Assembly (NCBI GenBank): GCA_964036045.1
Contig: CAXIWF010000869.1
Coordinates: 27,990 to 91,989, forward strand
Source: Eutreptiella sp. 'Long Island Sound 2002'
Taxonomy: Eukaryota; Euglenozoa; Euglenophyceae; Eutreptiales; Eutreptiaceae
Reading direction: 5' to 3'
Length of the DNA: 64,000 nt
The position numbers and the translations under genes are program-made. This document shows positions 1 to 11,062 of this stretch, piece after piece. Numbering within the stretch: the first letter of the stretch is position 1; each line of letters begins with the position of its first letter. The notes beneath the pieces are model-generated. The model was not told the DNA's origin. It did no database searches and was given only the letters and a program-made list of their open reading frames with translations.

Positions 1-1942
1 GGTTCGGTGTTGGTCATGCACATGTTCGACCCCTTTTGCGACCCCTTCACATGGCACGCTCATCCCCCCCCAAAAAGAGGAACAACACCCAAATGAAGTC
101 CTCAGGCGCGGCGTGGGGATGCCCTCAGGCATCCGGTCGTCCAACAGTGCAGCAGACAAGGCCCCGCCGGGGGCACCAGTCCATTAACCGCCGGCCGCGA
201 TCATGAGTCCGGTCGCGCGCACATCGCGCACGACCGGAGGACACACATCCCAGTCCCCTCCCTGACCGGAAGTCCCAGAGTCCAAACATACGTCCCACCG
301 CCCCCGGACGTCGGCTCACGCGGGACACATCAGTTGTACTTTGACTGTCGGCGTGACCCTGTCCGCCTGACTGAGCCCTTACGAAGGCACACGTAAGTCT
401 GAGCAACAAAAACGATACATTTCCCCCCCCCCAAAGCGTGCGGCAGGCACACGGCCTCCACTTCGGCGTCCGCTGCCCGTCCGTTGCCTCATCGCCTCCC
501 GCTGCTGTCCGTGATCCGTCCATCGCAGTTGTCGACCGGCCCGGGGCTGGTGGGGCCCTCTACTCCGTTGCATCATTTCCCGGTGACCACCAAAGCCACG
601 GTATCTGTCATCATCCGTCATCACCCCTCCGCAGCCGTCTTGGTGAGGGTACGGCATCCCTAACCCACACCCAAAGCCCTGTCACTGACCCATGACCTGC
701 TATGTGTACTCTCGATGGACACTCGGTGGAACTTCGGTCACGAGTTTAAAAAAAAAAAACAGTAACTGTCATCAAGCCTTCCCCCAAACCGGGTCGGGCC
801 CGCCACAAACCGGCGGGTACCCGTCAACCGCCATCGATTCGCCCTCAGCCGCCATCGGTGATCACCAGCGGCCCGTCAGTGAACACCTCCCATTCACTGC
901 CGCCCGCAACCGGATGACCGCCAGGCACTGCCCGGCCTGCTCACGTGTCTATACCATATTCCCTCTGCCCCGTCGGCCCCGTGCAGAGCATCGCGCCTCA
1001 TCTCGCGTGGCCCATTGCTTGGCTATGGTGCCACTTGCCCTTCTCAGGTGTGATACCACAAACGGACGGGCGGTCTCTCTTACCGCAGCTATCGCCTCTG
1101 TCCTCGCCACCATCCGTCCTCATCACGAGCAGAGGGATGGATACAGGATTGATGCGCTTGTCTTGTGGGACAACCGTAGCACTGGACAGCTCTGATCCCT
1201 GACCCCGAGAGAGATTTCTCGAGTGCCTTCTGATGGGCAAGCCCCGGCAGCTTATCATGGCTTGACCAAACAAAGAAAAGATACAGGCTTTATGTGCCTG
1301 TTTATGGTGGGCCTGCTGACGAACCGACACTGCGGTGGTCATTTGGTGAATGGTTTGACCCGGTTCAGGTCGGCAGTCAACAAAGGCGACGGGTGTCAAA
1401 CAATGCTTTGTCCGAAAAAACATTCAGCGTCGTGTTGCCTTCATCGAAGCTGGCAGTTCCGCTTCTTATGGGCACCCGCCAGCGATATGCCTGGCGTCGG
1501 GTGGCACGACGTGCGGGTTGGGAATGTGGCGTTGTTTTGGCCGTGCTTACCCGACCCTCCCCGAGACCCCATGGACGTCGACGTGATGTGATGCCCATAA
1601 GCCGCCGTATGCAGCACGAAGTCGCCCCCGAGTACCTGATGGGGGGAGCGGGGGCCTTGCGGGGCGGCGACTTCGTGCCGACCATCGTGACCCGTACTGC
1701 AAACTCATGGACTCCAGCGTGGTGTGATGTGCGTCAGCTCCACAAGTGACCAAGCGTGCCTGAATGTCATCCCCCCCCCGTCCCTCTCTGGTACTGATGG
1801 TGTTTGAAATGCAACCCGCTGATCATCTCGGCCTTCAATCTTCACACCGCTGTCTTTCTCAGTCTTCAGTCAGTGTGCCTCGTGGACACTGGGAAGCCCA
1901 CGGGCGTGGCAGTCCCCCGGGTTCAGACTCAGCTAATCCTCA
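1..1942. other. Gene-poor stretch, nothing recognised
   Basis: Reading frames here are short, overlap on both strands and encode no domain I recognise. Visible landmarks are C-runs near 65, 421 and 1775 and an A-run near 749. No splice-bounded exon with consistent codon bias stands out. I see no gene in it. Confidence 0.5.
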
Positions 1943-2125
1943 CCCCCCCCCCCCCTCCCCCTTGCGCAAGCACTGCCTTGTCTAAGCACGGGGACCCGTC
2001 TGACCGTCGTTTTCCCGACCGCTCTTTTAGGTTTCCTCTTGTGGGCCCTGCCTTGTCTAAGCACGGGGACCCGTCTGACCGTTGTTTTCCTGATTGTCCG
2101 CGTGCTTGCGCAAGGGGGGGGGGGG
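1943..2125. mobile_element. Short poly-C/poly-G-terminated inverted-repeat element (copy A)
   Basis: The left end is a C-run (1943-1960, one T) followed by TTGCGCAAGCAC. The right end is GTGCTTGCGCAA followed by twelve G, so the ends are inverted repeats of at least 17 bp around a TTGCGCAA palindrome. Inside are two 75-bp-spaced direct repeats starting GCCTTGTCTAAGCACGGGG (1975 and 2050). There is no coding capacity, so if mobile it is non-autonomous. The layout matches the larger copy at 6435-7008. No clear target-site duplication is visible. A chance poly-C/poly-G hairpin is the alternative, but the matching TTGCGCAAGCAC arms argue against it. Confidence 0.5.
1975..2096 (+). repeat. 75-bp tandem repeat, two copies, inside element A
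   Basis: A block starting GCCTTGTCTAAGCACGGGG and running through GACCCGTCTGACCG is repeated 75 bp later with few changes, followed in both copies by a T-rich GTTTTCC segment. The repeat is wholly inside the poly-C/poly-G-bounded element. Confidence 0.7.
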
Positions 2126-2319
2126 TAAGTGTCAGATCCGCTGTGGGATCATCGTAGCACTGGACGGCTCTGACCCTTGATCCCCAGAGGTCATCTCGAG
2201 TACTGTGAAGTGAGCGGGCTACGCCAGCTCATCTTGGTCTGAGCCCCCGCCAAAAAGATGTGCCTCAGCTGCGCAGGGTGCCCAAGCCATTTGGCCAAGG
2301 AGGACGTCATGCGCAGACC

Positions 2320-2411
2320 ACGCCCTTGTCTACACAACATCAGGTGTTGTTGCTGCTGCCTTCACTGTGTTTGCCTTTGTCGGCGCACGGGGGCGGAGGG
2401 GGGGGGGGCTC
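2320..2411 (+). mobile_element. Possible right-end fragment of the same element family (copy E)
   Basis: ACGCCCTTGTC at about 2320 is followed about 80 bp later by a G-run at 2399-2408. This is the spacing seen at the right ends of the copies near 7.0 and 20.3 kb. No matching left end is visible between here and element A, so this is a truncated copy or a coincidence. A second G-run (about 2430-2443) follows. Confidence 0.25.
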
Positions 2412-5400
2412 CGCTCCGTCGGTCGCTCCCGGGGGGGGGGGGGTCCGCAGTTCCCTGTGGTATGTAAACTCAATCAAGAGTCGACGCCAGCGGACAGGCC
2501 ACCCACACGCAGAGCCATGGATCGCAGCGGAACGCCAACGACCGCCGCCAAGCGGTACCCATCGGACCTCCATGTCCCGTGGCAGAACGGTAACGATGGT
2601 CTTGTAGGCTAAGGACGCGCCAAATCCCCTTCTGCGCTTGTGTGGCCGCGTCGTGTGCCCACGTGCAATAGCTCAGCGTTCCTTCAAGGCTCCGCTTGCG
2701 CCAACACTGCGTTGTCCCCACGGCACTTGTTCAGCGTTCTGGAACGCCCCGAATCCCTAACCCCCACGCCCCACCGCCCTCTATATGACCCTGCGCAGCC
2801 CGACTCAGCCCTGCGCAGCCTAGAGCTGCGTGCCCCCTGCATGACCCTCCACAATGGCCTCCCCCCGTGAGGCCGGACAACCGGAGGCCATGCGTTGGTA
2901 CCCGCACGGGCACATGCACACGGATGTGCATTCCTTGACACCCGCTTGTCATCGGCCGTGGCCCCAACAAAGCACCATCCATGACCCTCATCCCCACCCT
3001 TGGGCCGCTCTTACCTCCCCCCCCCCCCCGTCTCCTCTGTAAACGACGCCCAGCAGTTCGTTAACGACGCCCAGCAGTTCTCCCGCTGCGCCGTCGGTCG
3101 CCGCTCAATCCTGCCGGGGGGTTGAGGTCCGCAATTTACTGCAATTTCCCGCACTTTTCCGCAATTTTTCAGTGATGGGCTAGGCACCGTGTGGCCGTTC
3201 TTTGTACAAGGCGCTGGGGGCTGCTATGTATCCTGCTTGCATGTGATTTGTGTGGCAGGATACCTCAGTACCCCCCGGGATCAGACCAGGCTTGACTTCT
3301 GAAATCAGGTTTGGGGTCCCACAGCCCTTCACACATGGGGACGAGCCCCCGTCGCACACGGTGTGCGTACCCCCCCCCCACGTTCGTGTTCGCACACACG
3401 CGCGATGCCGGCCACATGGTCCCGCGCAGCCCGTTCCTCCCTTCGTACGGAGTGCCACCTCCTGCCGATGCTCCTCACAAATCCACCTCAGGAACCGTCA
3501 CCGAATGACCCCCCCCCCCCCAGGACCATGCGCGAAGGACCCAAACCCGAACTGTCCACACAACTGCAGTGGTACAAGAGGGGACCTCTGCTTCGGTGCT
3601 GTGCACTTTCGGGGCAAGGGGCACCCCCCCCCCCCCAGTCTTCCCCCCCCCCCACTATGGGGGGGGGGTGCGGGGGAGGAGGGGGGGCGTTATTCAGAAT
3701 TCAGTGGGTGGCCCCCGGGGGTTTCGTGACCACGCAACGCCGACTGGGTGCACTTTGGGACAAGTGTGCGGGGGGCATGACACCCGGAGGTACGCCGGCA
3801 CATACCAATGCCCCCCCCCCCCCCCACGCCCTTTTGGAAGTGCTGCGGTGCACCAGAACTCAGACCAAGCGAACTGAGCGAGTCCGGCGTGGGGTCAGGA
3901 TCGTGCCGGTCCTGGCAAACACCAGATGTCATGGGGCCCTCCCGCCCCCTCGGAATGCCATACCCCCTCCCCAATTGCCTCGTGGTCCGAGGTGCCGTGC
4001 CTGAAGACGCCGTCGTTCCTCCCGGCCTCAGTGACTGCGCAATTTTTTTTTATCAAAATGGCGACCCAACGCCCAGTCAATGGCGACTCCATCCCAAGAG
4101 CAGGAGGGGCGGGGAAGTGGGGCTTTGCTGTCCCGGATGCGATGGCGCTTTACGACATGTTTCAGGGGGACCACGTGCATTTGAGGGTGCCAGGGCATGT
4201 CAATTCGCATGTTGAACTGTCCTGACACCTGCCGATTGCTGTCGGGGGACTGGCGACGCCGTGCAACGTGTTGCAGGGGAACGTGACAGCCGGAGAATGC
4301 ATTGGAGCGTGCCCAGACCCTTCCATGCCACAATGCGACGTGGCATCATCCGCTCATGATTCGAAGTGATGCCTCAGTATGTCTACATACATGGCCTTGT
4401 GGCGTGCTTACCAAGCAGGAGGATATCAGCTTCAAGACGATGTAAGGATTGTGTTGCCCTGCATTGCTGTCGAGTCTGGGTGTCAGGGGGAGAGGCGTGA
4501 GAGTGGCCCAGGGTTACACAGGGCAATTCTTTGAGGGCACAACAACCTCCAGGATCCGGCACCTTTGCCTTTGCACTTCAAAGTGCATACCAAAAACCCC
4601 TTATCCAACCCCCCAAATGCCAAATGGAATGTCCCGCATTCGACACCCCCGATCCCAAACCCCACTTTCCGAGCCCCACATCCCACGCAACACACTACGG
4701 TCTGCACAACAAAAAGGATACGCTCGACAGGGGCTGATCGCTTTCAGGGGTCAACAGATCAAAACGGAAGGTCGGCTGCAAGGGGCCAAAGGGGCAGGGC
4801 CCTGGAACGGCTCCCGACTCATCTCACCTCGTCATCCTCTGGACAAAACACTCTGAATAACACCGTACCACCACCACCACCACCGCCACCACAGACGCAG
4901 TGGCTGCAGTGCTCCTCAGGACCGGTGACGGCGTCACGCCCGGCCCAGCTCTGGCATGACTCTGGAGCATTTGCAGCCCTCAACACGGCTACAGTCCCTT
5001 TGCCACACGTATTAAATGAACTCCAGGCGTCAAAACAGGTCTTTCTTAGTACATCCAAGCTCCGATGCTTCCCCTTCCCCTGGGCACGGTGAGGCATCCA
5101 ACCGCGTTCTTAAGCGCACTTGAACGTAGGGGGGGGTTAGCCGACGACATTTTTACATAGCGGCCACTGTGTAATAACGTAGCTCGTGGTGTAGCCAGGG
5201 ACGTTTTGATGTAGCCTATACCAAATTAAGCGGATCCCATACCCCACACGCATGCAACAACCCGCAAAACACATGCCTCAGTGGTGCGCCGTGCCACATG
5301 ATTGACATTCAGTCTGGACCCGCACCCCAAAACAAGCACAATGAGGACGGCCCTCGATGCGCACAGGGCGGCAAATGGGACTAAGCGCGTCCGCAAATCC

Positions 5401-5778
5401 TATTGGGTCTTCGATTAGGGAAAGAATCATTTTGCTGAAAATGTGGGTCCTGTCTACATTACTTATACCTGCAGGGCCTATTTTCCATCTGAAGTGACCA
5501 TCAAAGCTGTTACAAAAGCATTATGTCTTCTATTCCAGATTGTGCCGGCTGTGGATGGTTTGCGGAGTAACACTACATGAACTGGCCCAAAACCCTCAAT
5601 TTGGAGGGTGCCAGCTCCCTGCAACCGAGGTTTGGCTACATCCGAACTGGCTACCCACTTTTTTCGGTGGGCAGGTCAAAGGTTGCCCCCCCCCCCCCAC
5701 TATTTTTGCCCATAATCACCACCAATGGGTGCGACCACTGGTCAAATTTGACGTTTGGGTTGGCCACTGGTCAATTTC
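2412..5778. other. Gene-poor stretch rich in C/G homopolymers and small repeats
   Basis: No gene recognised. The stretch holds a 21-bp direct repeat containing AACGACGCCCAGCAGTTC (about 3041-3082), a run of GCAATTT-like units (3127-3173), C-runs near 3015, 3370, 3510, 3625 and 3808, a C11-ACTAT-G10 hairpin (3643-3668) and a CAC/CCG microsatellite (4866-4893). ORFs here are proline-rich read-throughs of the C tracts. Confidence 0.5.
3871..3936 (+). repeat. Dispersed repeat, copy 1 (second copy at 23752-23816)
   Basis: From GAACTGAG through GTCAGGATC and TGCCGG to GTCATGG, this segment aligns with few gaps to 23752-23816, just upstream of the FKBP gene. Both copies lie about 45-50 bp downstream of a long C-run. 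By eye about three quarters of positions match. The family is unknown. Confidence 0.45.
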
Positions 5779-6098
5779 GCCCCATGGGACGTGTTGAACC
5801 ATTTTATGAGTGTGTTTGATGTTGCAAAGTATTGTGTTCCCTTTGTGCGCGCTCCCCAGGGAACATGTTGGCACGTTGCAACAACGTGTTTGAAGCTACA
5901 AAGTGTTGTGTTCTCTTTGTGTGTGCACCCCATGGAACGCGTTGGAACATTGTACGAGTGCGTTTGACATTGGAGAAGCTTGTGTTTCCTCTGTGTATGC
6001 ATCCCAGGCAACGTGTTGCCGAAATGTATGAGTGAGTTTGGCGTGTGAGAATCTTGTGTTGCCTTGGGGCGTGCACCCCATGGACCGCGTTGACCCAT
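5779..6098 (+). repeat. Degenerate ~75-bp tandem repeat, about 4-5 units
   Basis: A motif like CCCCATGGAACGCGTTG recurs near 5780, 5856, 5928, 6003 and 6077. Spacing is about 72-76 bp. Between motifs come ATGAGTGYGTTTG, then GTGTTGTG and CTTTGTG blocks. Units differ at many positions, so the array is old compared with the nearly identical 82-bp array downstream. It is open on the minus strand, but the translation is itself a decayed repeat and is not called as a gene. Confidence 0.75.
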
Positions 6099-6227
6099 GC
6101 ACTGATAGGTATTCCCTTCCTGATTATTTACCTGTGAATAGGCACATCCCATTTGTGCTACTTCCTGGCCTCAGCTTGGGACGATTCCTTGACACCTCCG
6201 AAGAGGTTCCTAGGCGGACCCCACAAA

Positions 6228-6434
6228 CTACCATTTGCAACTTGGGTTTTGGCATACTTAATTGGTCCATTTATGCAAAACAGACGGCTATAGCTGCACA
6301 ATTAATGAGTCAATTTAATGCAAAACAAACTACCATTTGCAACTTGGGTTTTGGCATACTTAATTGGTCCATTTATGCAAAACAGACGGCTATAGCTGCA
6401 CAATTAATGAGTCAATTTAATGCAAAACAAACTA
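6228..6434 (+). repeat. 102-bp tandem repeat, two full units plus start of a third
   Basis: Units run from ACTACCATTTGCAACTTGGG through TTTATGCAAAACAGACGG to TTTAATGCAAAACAAACTAC. The first two are essentially identical and offset by exactly 102 bp (CCATTTGC at 6231 and 6333). A third unit begins at the correct position (6434/6435) but is cut by the poly-C-ended insertion. Its continuation, CATTTGCAACTTGGATTTTAGC, resumes at 7009. Related units occur at 10911-11062. Confidence 0.85.
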
Positions 6435-7008
6435 CCCCCCCCCCCCTTGTATAAGCTACGCCCTTGTCCAAGCTACAGTAGGCGTAGGGACCGTAATAAT
6501 TGTGTACGTAATTTTAATTGCACACGAAATGTAGTGCGGCCACATAAGACATGGGTTTGTCGTCACATTTGCCAATTACATGGAGCCATGGACACATGCA
6601 ACATGCCACATGCAAGGTAGATTCATTCCCAAGAATTTGAAGTTGTCCGAGCCCAAACAAGCCCCTGAGCCTCAGCCAAAGGCATCTTCAAGTAGTGAGC
6701 ATGTGCAATTGTTCCGCATGGTGGATGATCGCAAGAAGGGTTTTCAAGCCAAACATTTGTAGGCTTCGCATTCTTTATTGCTTGTGCCAACATGGGTGTG
6801 AACCTGAAGTTTTCATGTTCCCAAGGCTGTGTTGTGTTTGCATACACTTGGAAATGTGGGTCAAGGTGCACCCATACCATGCGCGCGTGCACGTTTGTGT
6901 CGGTAGTTGTGTGTGTTTCGCGCAAGCTACGCCCTTGTCCAAGCTACAGTGGGCGCAGGGACCGTAATAATTCCGTACATTGGCGTAGCTTATACAAGGG
7001 GGGGGGGG
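6435..7008. mobile_element. Poly-C/poly-G-terminated insertion with inverted ends (copy B)
   Basis: The left end is C12 then TTGTATAAGCTACGCC. The right end is GGCGTAGCTTATACAA then G11, a perfect inverted repeat of about 27 bp. A 49-bp direct repeat starting AAGCTACGCCCTTGTCC lies near each end (6453-6501 and 6924-6972) with two mismatches. The element sits inside the third unit of a 102-bp tandem repeat: ACTAC is on its left and CATTTGCAAC on its right, while the intact neighbouring units read ACTACCATTTGCAAC. This is direct empty-site evidence for insertion. At most one or two bases of target duplication are possible. No transposase-like ORF is present, so it would be non-autonomous. Confidence 0.8.
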
Positions 7009-7049
7009 CATTTGCAACTTGGATTTTAGCATACTCAGAGGGAGTTGCA

Positions 7050-7071
7050 CGCACCGTGCGCGCACCGTGCG
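7050..7071. repeat. Double near-palindrome CGCACCGTGCG
   Basis: Two abutting copies of the odd-centred palindrome CGCACCGTGCG. The identical 22-bp block recurs at 10876-10897, on the other side of the 82-bp array. Related GCAC/GTGC blocks occur at 11944-11973, 12206-12248, 17500-17544 and 25671-25698. Confidence 0.6.
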
Positions 7072-7132
7072 AAGTTTCGATATATTCATTGTCACAGGCA
7101 GTTTTTCCCCCCCATTGCAGCTCAGATTTATC

Positions 7133-7303
7133 ATGTCTTTGTCCTGGGTCACCCCTGGTACGGATGTCTTCTACAATCGCGCAAGTACGGGTGATCGAGT
7201 CCCGGCAATTGTGTTGGGTTCTTCACCGCAGCCCGGGGACTTTTTGCGGATCCAATATGAAGTTGGTGGCAAAGTAGTTGTTCATGAGGCAGCCGCAAAC
7301 TAG
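7133..7303 (+). CDS. 56-codon ORF resembling a small SH3/Tudor-like fragment, ending in the 82-bp array
   Basis: The ORF begins MSLSWVTPGTDVFYNR and continues through TGDRVPAIVLGSS and DFLRIQYEVGGKVVVHEAA. Short alternating strands and the VPAxVLG and RIxYEVGG turns suggest a small beta-barrel (SH3/Tudor-like) module. I infer this from pattern only and cannot name a family. A TTGCAG acceptor-like site lies 14 bp upstream of the ATG, so it may be an exon. The stop codon is the TAG in the first unit of the tandem array, so the original 3' end was probably lost or the coding sequence continues beyond the array after splicing. It may be a transposon relic. Confidence 0.35.
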   Translation: MSLSWVTPGTDVFYNRASTGDRVPAIVLGSSPQPGDFLRIQYEVGGKVVVHEAAAN

Positions 7304-10300
7304 GGACACTGGGACATATGGCAACCATCAGACTAAAAAAAAAAATTCCTGGTGTACCAGCAGGGGCCAACAGGGGCAGAATTAGGGACACTTGGACATA
7401 TGGCAACCATCAGACTAAAAAAAAAAATTCCTGGTGTACCAGCAGGGGCCAACAGGGGCAGAATTAGGGACACTTGGACATATGGCAACCATCAGACTAA
7501 AAAAAAAAATTCCTGGTGTACCAGCAGGGGCCAACAGGGGCAGAATTAGGGACACTGGGACATATGGCAACCATCAGACTAAAAAAAAAAATTCCTGGTG
7601 TACCAGCAGGGGCCAACAGGGGCAGAATTAGGGACACTGGGACATATGGCAACCATCAGACTAAAAAAAAAATTCCTGGTGTACCAGCAGGGGCCAACAG
7701 GGGCAGAATTAGGGACACTGGGACATATGGCAACCATCAGACTAAAAAAAAAATTCCTGGTGTACCAGCAGGGGCCAACAGGGGCAGAATTAGGGACACT
7801 GGGACATATGGCAACCATCAGACTAAAAAAAAAAATTCCTGGTGTACCAGCAGGGGCCAACAGGGGCAGAATTAGGGACACTTGGACATATGGCAACCAT
7901 CAGACTAAAAAAAAAAATTCCTGGTGTACCAGCAGGGGCCAACAGGGGCAGAATTAGGGACACTTGGACATATGGCAACCATCAGACTAAAAAAAAAAAT
8001 TCCTGGTGTACCAGCAGGGGCCAACAGGGGCAGAATTAGGGACACTGGGACATATGGCAACCATCAGACTAAAAAAAAAAATTCCTGGTGTACCAGCAGG
8101 GGCCAACAGGGGCAGAATTAGGGACACTGGGACATATGGCAACCATCAGACTAAAAAAAAAAATTCCTGGTGTACCAGCAGGGGCCAACAGGGGCAGAAT
8201 TAGGGACACTTGGACATATGGCAACCATCACACTAAAAAAAAAAATTCCTGGTGTACCAGCAGGGGCCAACAGGGGCAGAATTAGGGACACTGGGACATA
8301 TGGCAACCATCAGACTAAAAAAAAAATTCCTGGTGTACCAGCAGGGGCCAACAGGGGCAGAATTAGGGACACTGGGACATATGGCAACCATCAGACTAAA
8401 AAAAAAATTCCTGGTGTACCAGCAGGGGCCAACAGGGGCAGAATTAGGGACACTGGGACATATGGCAACCATCAGACTAAAAAAAAAAATTCCTGGTGTA
8501 CCAGCAGGGGCCAACAGGGGCAGAATTAGGGACACTTGGACATATGGCAACCATCAGACTAAAAAAAAAATTCCTGGTGTACCAGCAGGGGCCAACAGGG
8601 GCAGAATTAGGGACACTGGGACATATGGCAACCATCAGACTAAAAAAAAAATTCCTGGTGTACCAGCAGGGGCCAACAGGGGCAGAATTAGGGACACTGG
8701 GACATATGGCAACCATCAGACTAAAAAAAAAAATTCCTGGTGTACCAGCAGGGGCCAACAGGGGCAGAATTAGGGACACTTGGACATATGGCAACCATCA
8801 CACTAAAAAAAAAAATTCCTGGTGTACCAGCAGGGGCCAACAGGGGCAGAATTAGGGACACTGGGACATATGGCAACCATCAGACTAAAAAAAAAAATTC
8901 CTGGTGTACCAGCAGGGGCCAACAGGGGCAGAATTAGGGACACTGGGACATATGGCAACCATCAGACTAAAAAAAAAATTCCTGGTGTACCAGCAGGGGC
9001 CAACAGGGGCAGAATTAGGGACACTGGGACATATGGCAACCATCAGACTAAAAAAAAAAATTCCTGGTGTACCAGCAGGGGCCAACAGGGGCAGAATTAG
9101 GGACACTGGGACATATGGCAACCATCAGACTAAAAAAAAAAATTCCTGGTGTACCAGCAGGGGCCAACAGGGGCAGAATTAGGGACACTTGGACATATGG
9201 CAACCATCAGACTAAAAAAAAAAATTCCTGGTGTACCAGCAGGGGCCAACAGGGGCAGAATTAGGGACACTGGGACATATGGCAACCATCAGACTAAAAA
9301 AAAAATTCCTGGTGTACCAGCAGGGGCCAACAGGGGCAGAATTAGGGACACTGGGACATATGGCAACCATCAGACTAAAAAAAAAATTCCTGGTGTACCA
9401 GCAGGGGCCAACAGGGGCAGAATTAGGGACACTTGGACATATGGCAACCATCAGACTAAAAAAAAAATTCCTGGTGTACCAGCAGGGGCCAACAGGGGCA
9501 GAATTAGGGACACTGGGACATATGGCAACCATCAGACTAAAAAAAAAATTCCCGGTGTACCAGCAGGGGCCAACAGGGGCAGAATTAGGGACACTGGGAC
9601 ATATGGCAACCATCAGACTAAAAAAAAAATTCCTGGTGTACCAGCAGGGGCCAACAGGGGCAGAATTAGGGACACTGGGACATATGGCAACCATCAGACT
9701 AAAAAAAAAAATTCCTGGTGTACCAGCAGGGGCCAACAGGGGCAGAATTAGGGACACTTGGACATATGGCAACCATCAGACTAAAAAAAAAAATTCCTGG
9801 TGTACCAGCAGGGGCCAACAGGGGCAGAATTAGGGACACTGGGACATATGGCAACCATCAGACTAAAAAAAAAAATTCCTGGTGTACCAGCAGGGGCCAA
9901 CAGGGGCAGAATTAGGGACACTGGGACATATGGCAACCATCAGACTAAAAAAAAAATTCCTGGTGTACCAGCAGGGGCCAACAGGGGCAGAATTAGGGAC
10001 ACTGGGACATATGGCAACCATCAGACTAAAAAAAAAATTCCTGGTGTACCAGCAGGGGCCAACAGGGGCAGAATTAGGGACACTGGGACATATGGCAACC
10101 ATCAGACTAAAAAAAAAAATTCCTGGTGTACCAGCAGGGGCCAACAGGGGCAGAATTAGGGACACTTGGACATATGGCAACCATCAGACTAAAAAAAAAA
10201 ATTCCTGGTGTACCAGCAGGGGCCAACAGGGGCAGAATTAGGGACACTTGGACATATGGCAACCATCAGACTAAAAAAAAAATTCCTGGTGTACCAGCAG

Positions 10301-10732
10301 GGGCCAACAGGGGCAGAATTAGGGACACTGGGACATATGGCAACCATCAGACTAAAAAAAAAAATTCCTGGTGTACCAGCAGGGGCCAACAGGGGCAGAA
10401 TTAGGGACACTTGGACATATGGCAACCATCAGACTAAAAAAAAAAATTCCTGGTGTACCAGCAGGGGCCAACAGGGGCAGAATTAGGGACACTGGGACGT
10501 ATGAAAACCATTAGACCCACCAGGAAGTAACTGGGACATATGGCAACCATCAGACTAAAAAAAAAATTCCTGGTGTACCAGCAGGGGCCAACAGGGGCAG
10601 AATTAGGGACACTGGGACATATGGCAACCATCAGACTAAAAAAAAAATTCCTGGTGTACCAGCAGGGGCCAACAGGGGCAGAATTAGGGACACTTGGACG
10701 TATGAAAACCATTAGACCCACCAGGAAGTAAC
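7302..10732 (+). repeat. 82-bp tandem array, about 40 nearly identical units
   Basis: Each unit reads GGGACACTTGGACATATGG, then CAACCATCAGACT, an A-run of 9-11, then TTCCTGGTGTACCAGCAGG and GGCCAACAGGGGCAGAATTA. Length is 81 or 82 bp depending on the A-run. Variation is limited to TT/GG in the TTGGACAT segment, the A-run length, CACACT for CAGACT in units near 8230 and 8800, and one CCCGGTG near 9550. The last unit at each of two ends (10484-10530 and 10684-10732) changes to GTATGAAAACCATTAGACCC and CACCAGGAAGTAAC. Reading frames across it are repeat artefacts. There are no unique spacers, so it is not CRISPR. Confidence 0.95.
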
Positions 10733-10875
10733 AAAAAAAGCCCTGCAAGGCAGAAACACCAGATATCACCCAAAGGCCTTTGGTGACCATCCACAAGCAT
10801 TTGGGAACACCCGCCAGAGTGGTTTGTTGTGGGCCTCTCCACTGGGTAAAATCCCCGGAAACACCGGAAAAGGCC

Positions 10876-10897
10876 CGCACCGTGCGCGCACCGTGCG
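10876..10897. repeat. Double near-palindrome CGCACCGTGCG, second copy
   Basis: Identical to 7050-7071. It lies about 145 bp beyond the end of the 82-bp array and just before the returning 102-bp-family repeat, so the array is flanked by the same blocks on both sides. Confidence 0.6.
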
Positions 10898-10910
10898 ACA
10901 ACACCCCCTC

Positions 10911-11062
10911 AATTAGTCCATTCATGCAAAACAAACTATGATTTGCAACTTGTGTTTTGGCATACTCAATCAGTCCATTGATGCGAAACAAACGGCTACA
11001 GTTGCACAATTAATTAGTCCATTTAATGCAAAACAAACTACCATTTGCAACTTGGGTTTTGG
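10911..11062 (+). repeat. Diverged copies of the 102-bp repeat family
   Basis: AATTAGTCCATTCATGCAAA, ATTTGCAACTTGTGTTTTGG and a second CCATTTGCAACTTGGG (from 11041) match the 6228-6434 repeat with scattered substitutions. The second unit keeps the uninterrupted ACTACCATTTGC junction, another empty site for the insertion at 6435-7008. Sequence after 11062 leaves the repeat. Confidence 0.75.

Noticed and set aside
3643-3668. C11-ACTAT-G10 hairpin (and the similar one at 11511-11528) as mobile elements
   Set aside because: They are simple homopolymer hairpins without the TTG...AAGC ends or CCCTTGTC repeats. They may be remnants but cannot be assigned.
5742-6152. 136-codon minus-strand ORF across the ~75-bp repeats
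   Set aside because: Its translation is a degenerate repeat following the DNA period, and it has no recognisable domain.
7352-10731. Many overlapping 65-200-codon ORFs in the 82-bp array, and a possible CRISPR array
   Set aside because: ORFs simply translate the repeat, one frame per unit. The repeat has no unique spacers and the DNA is eukaryotic.
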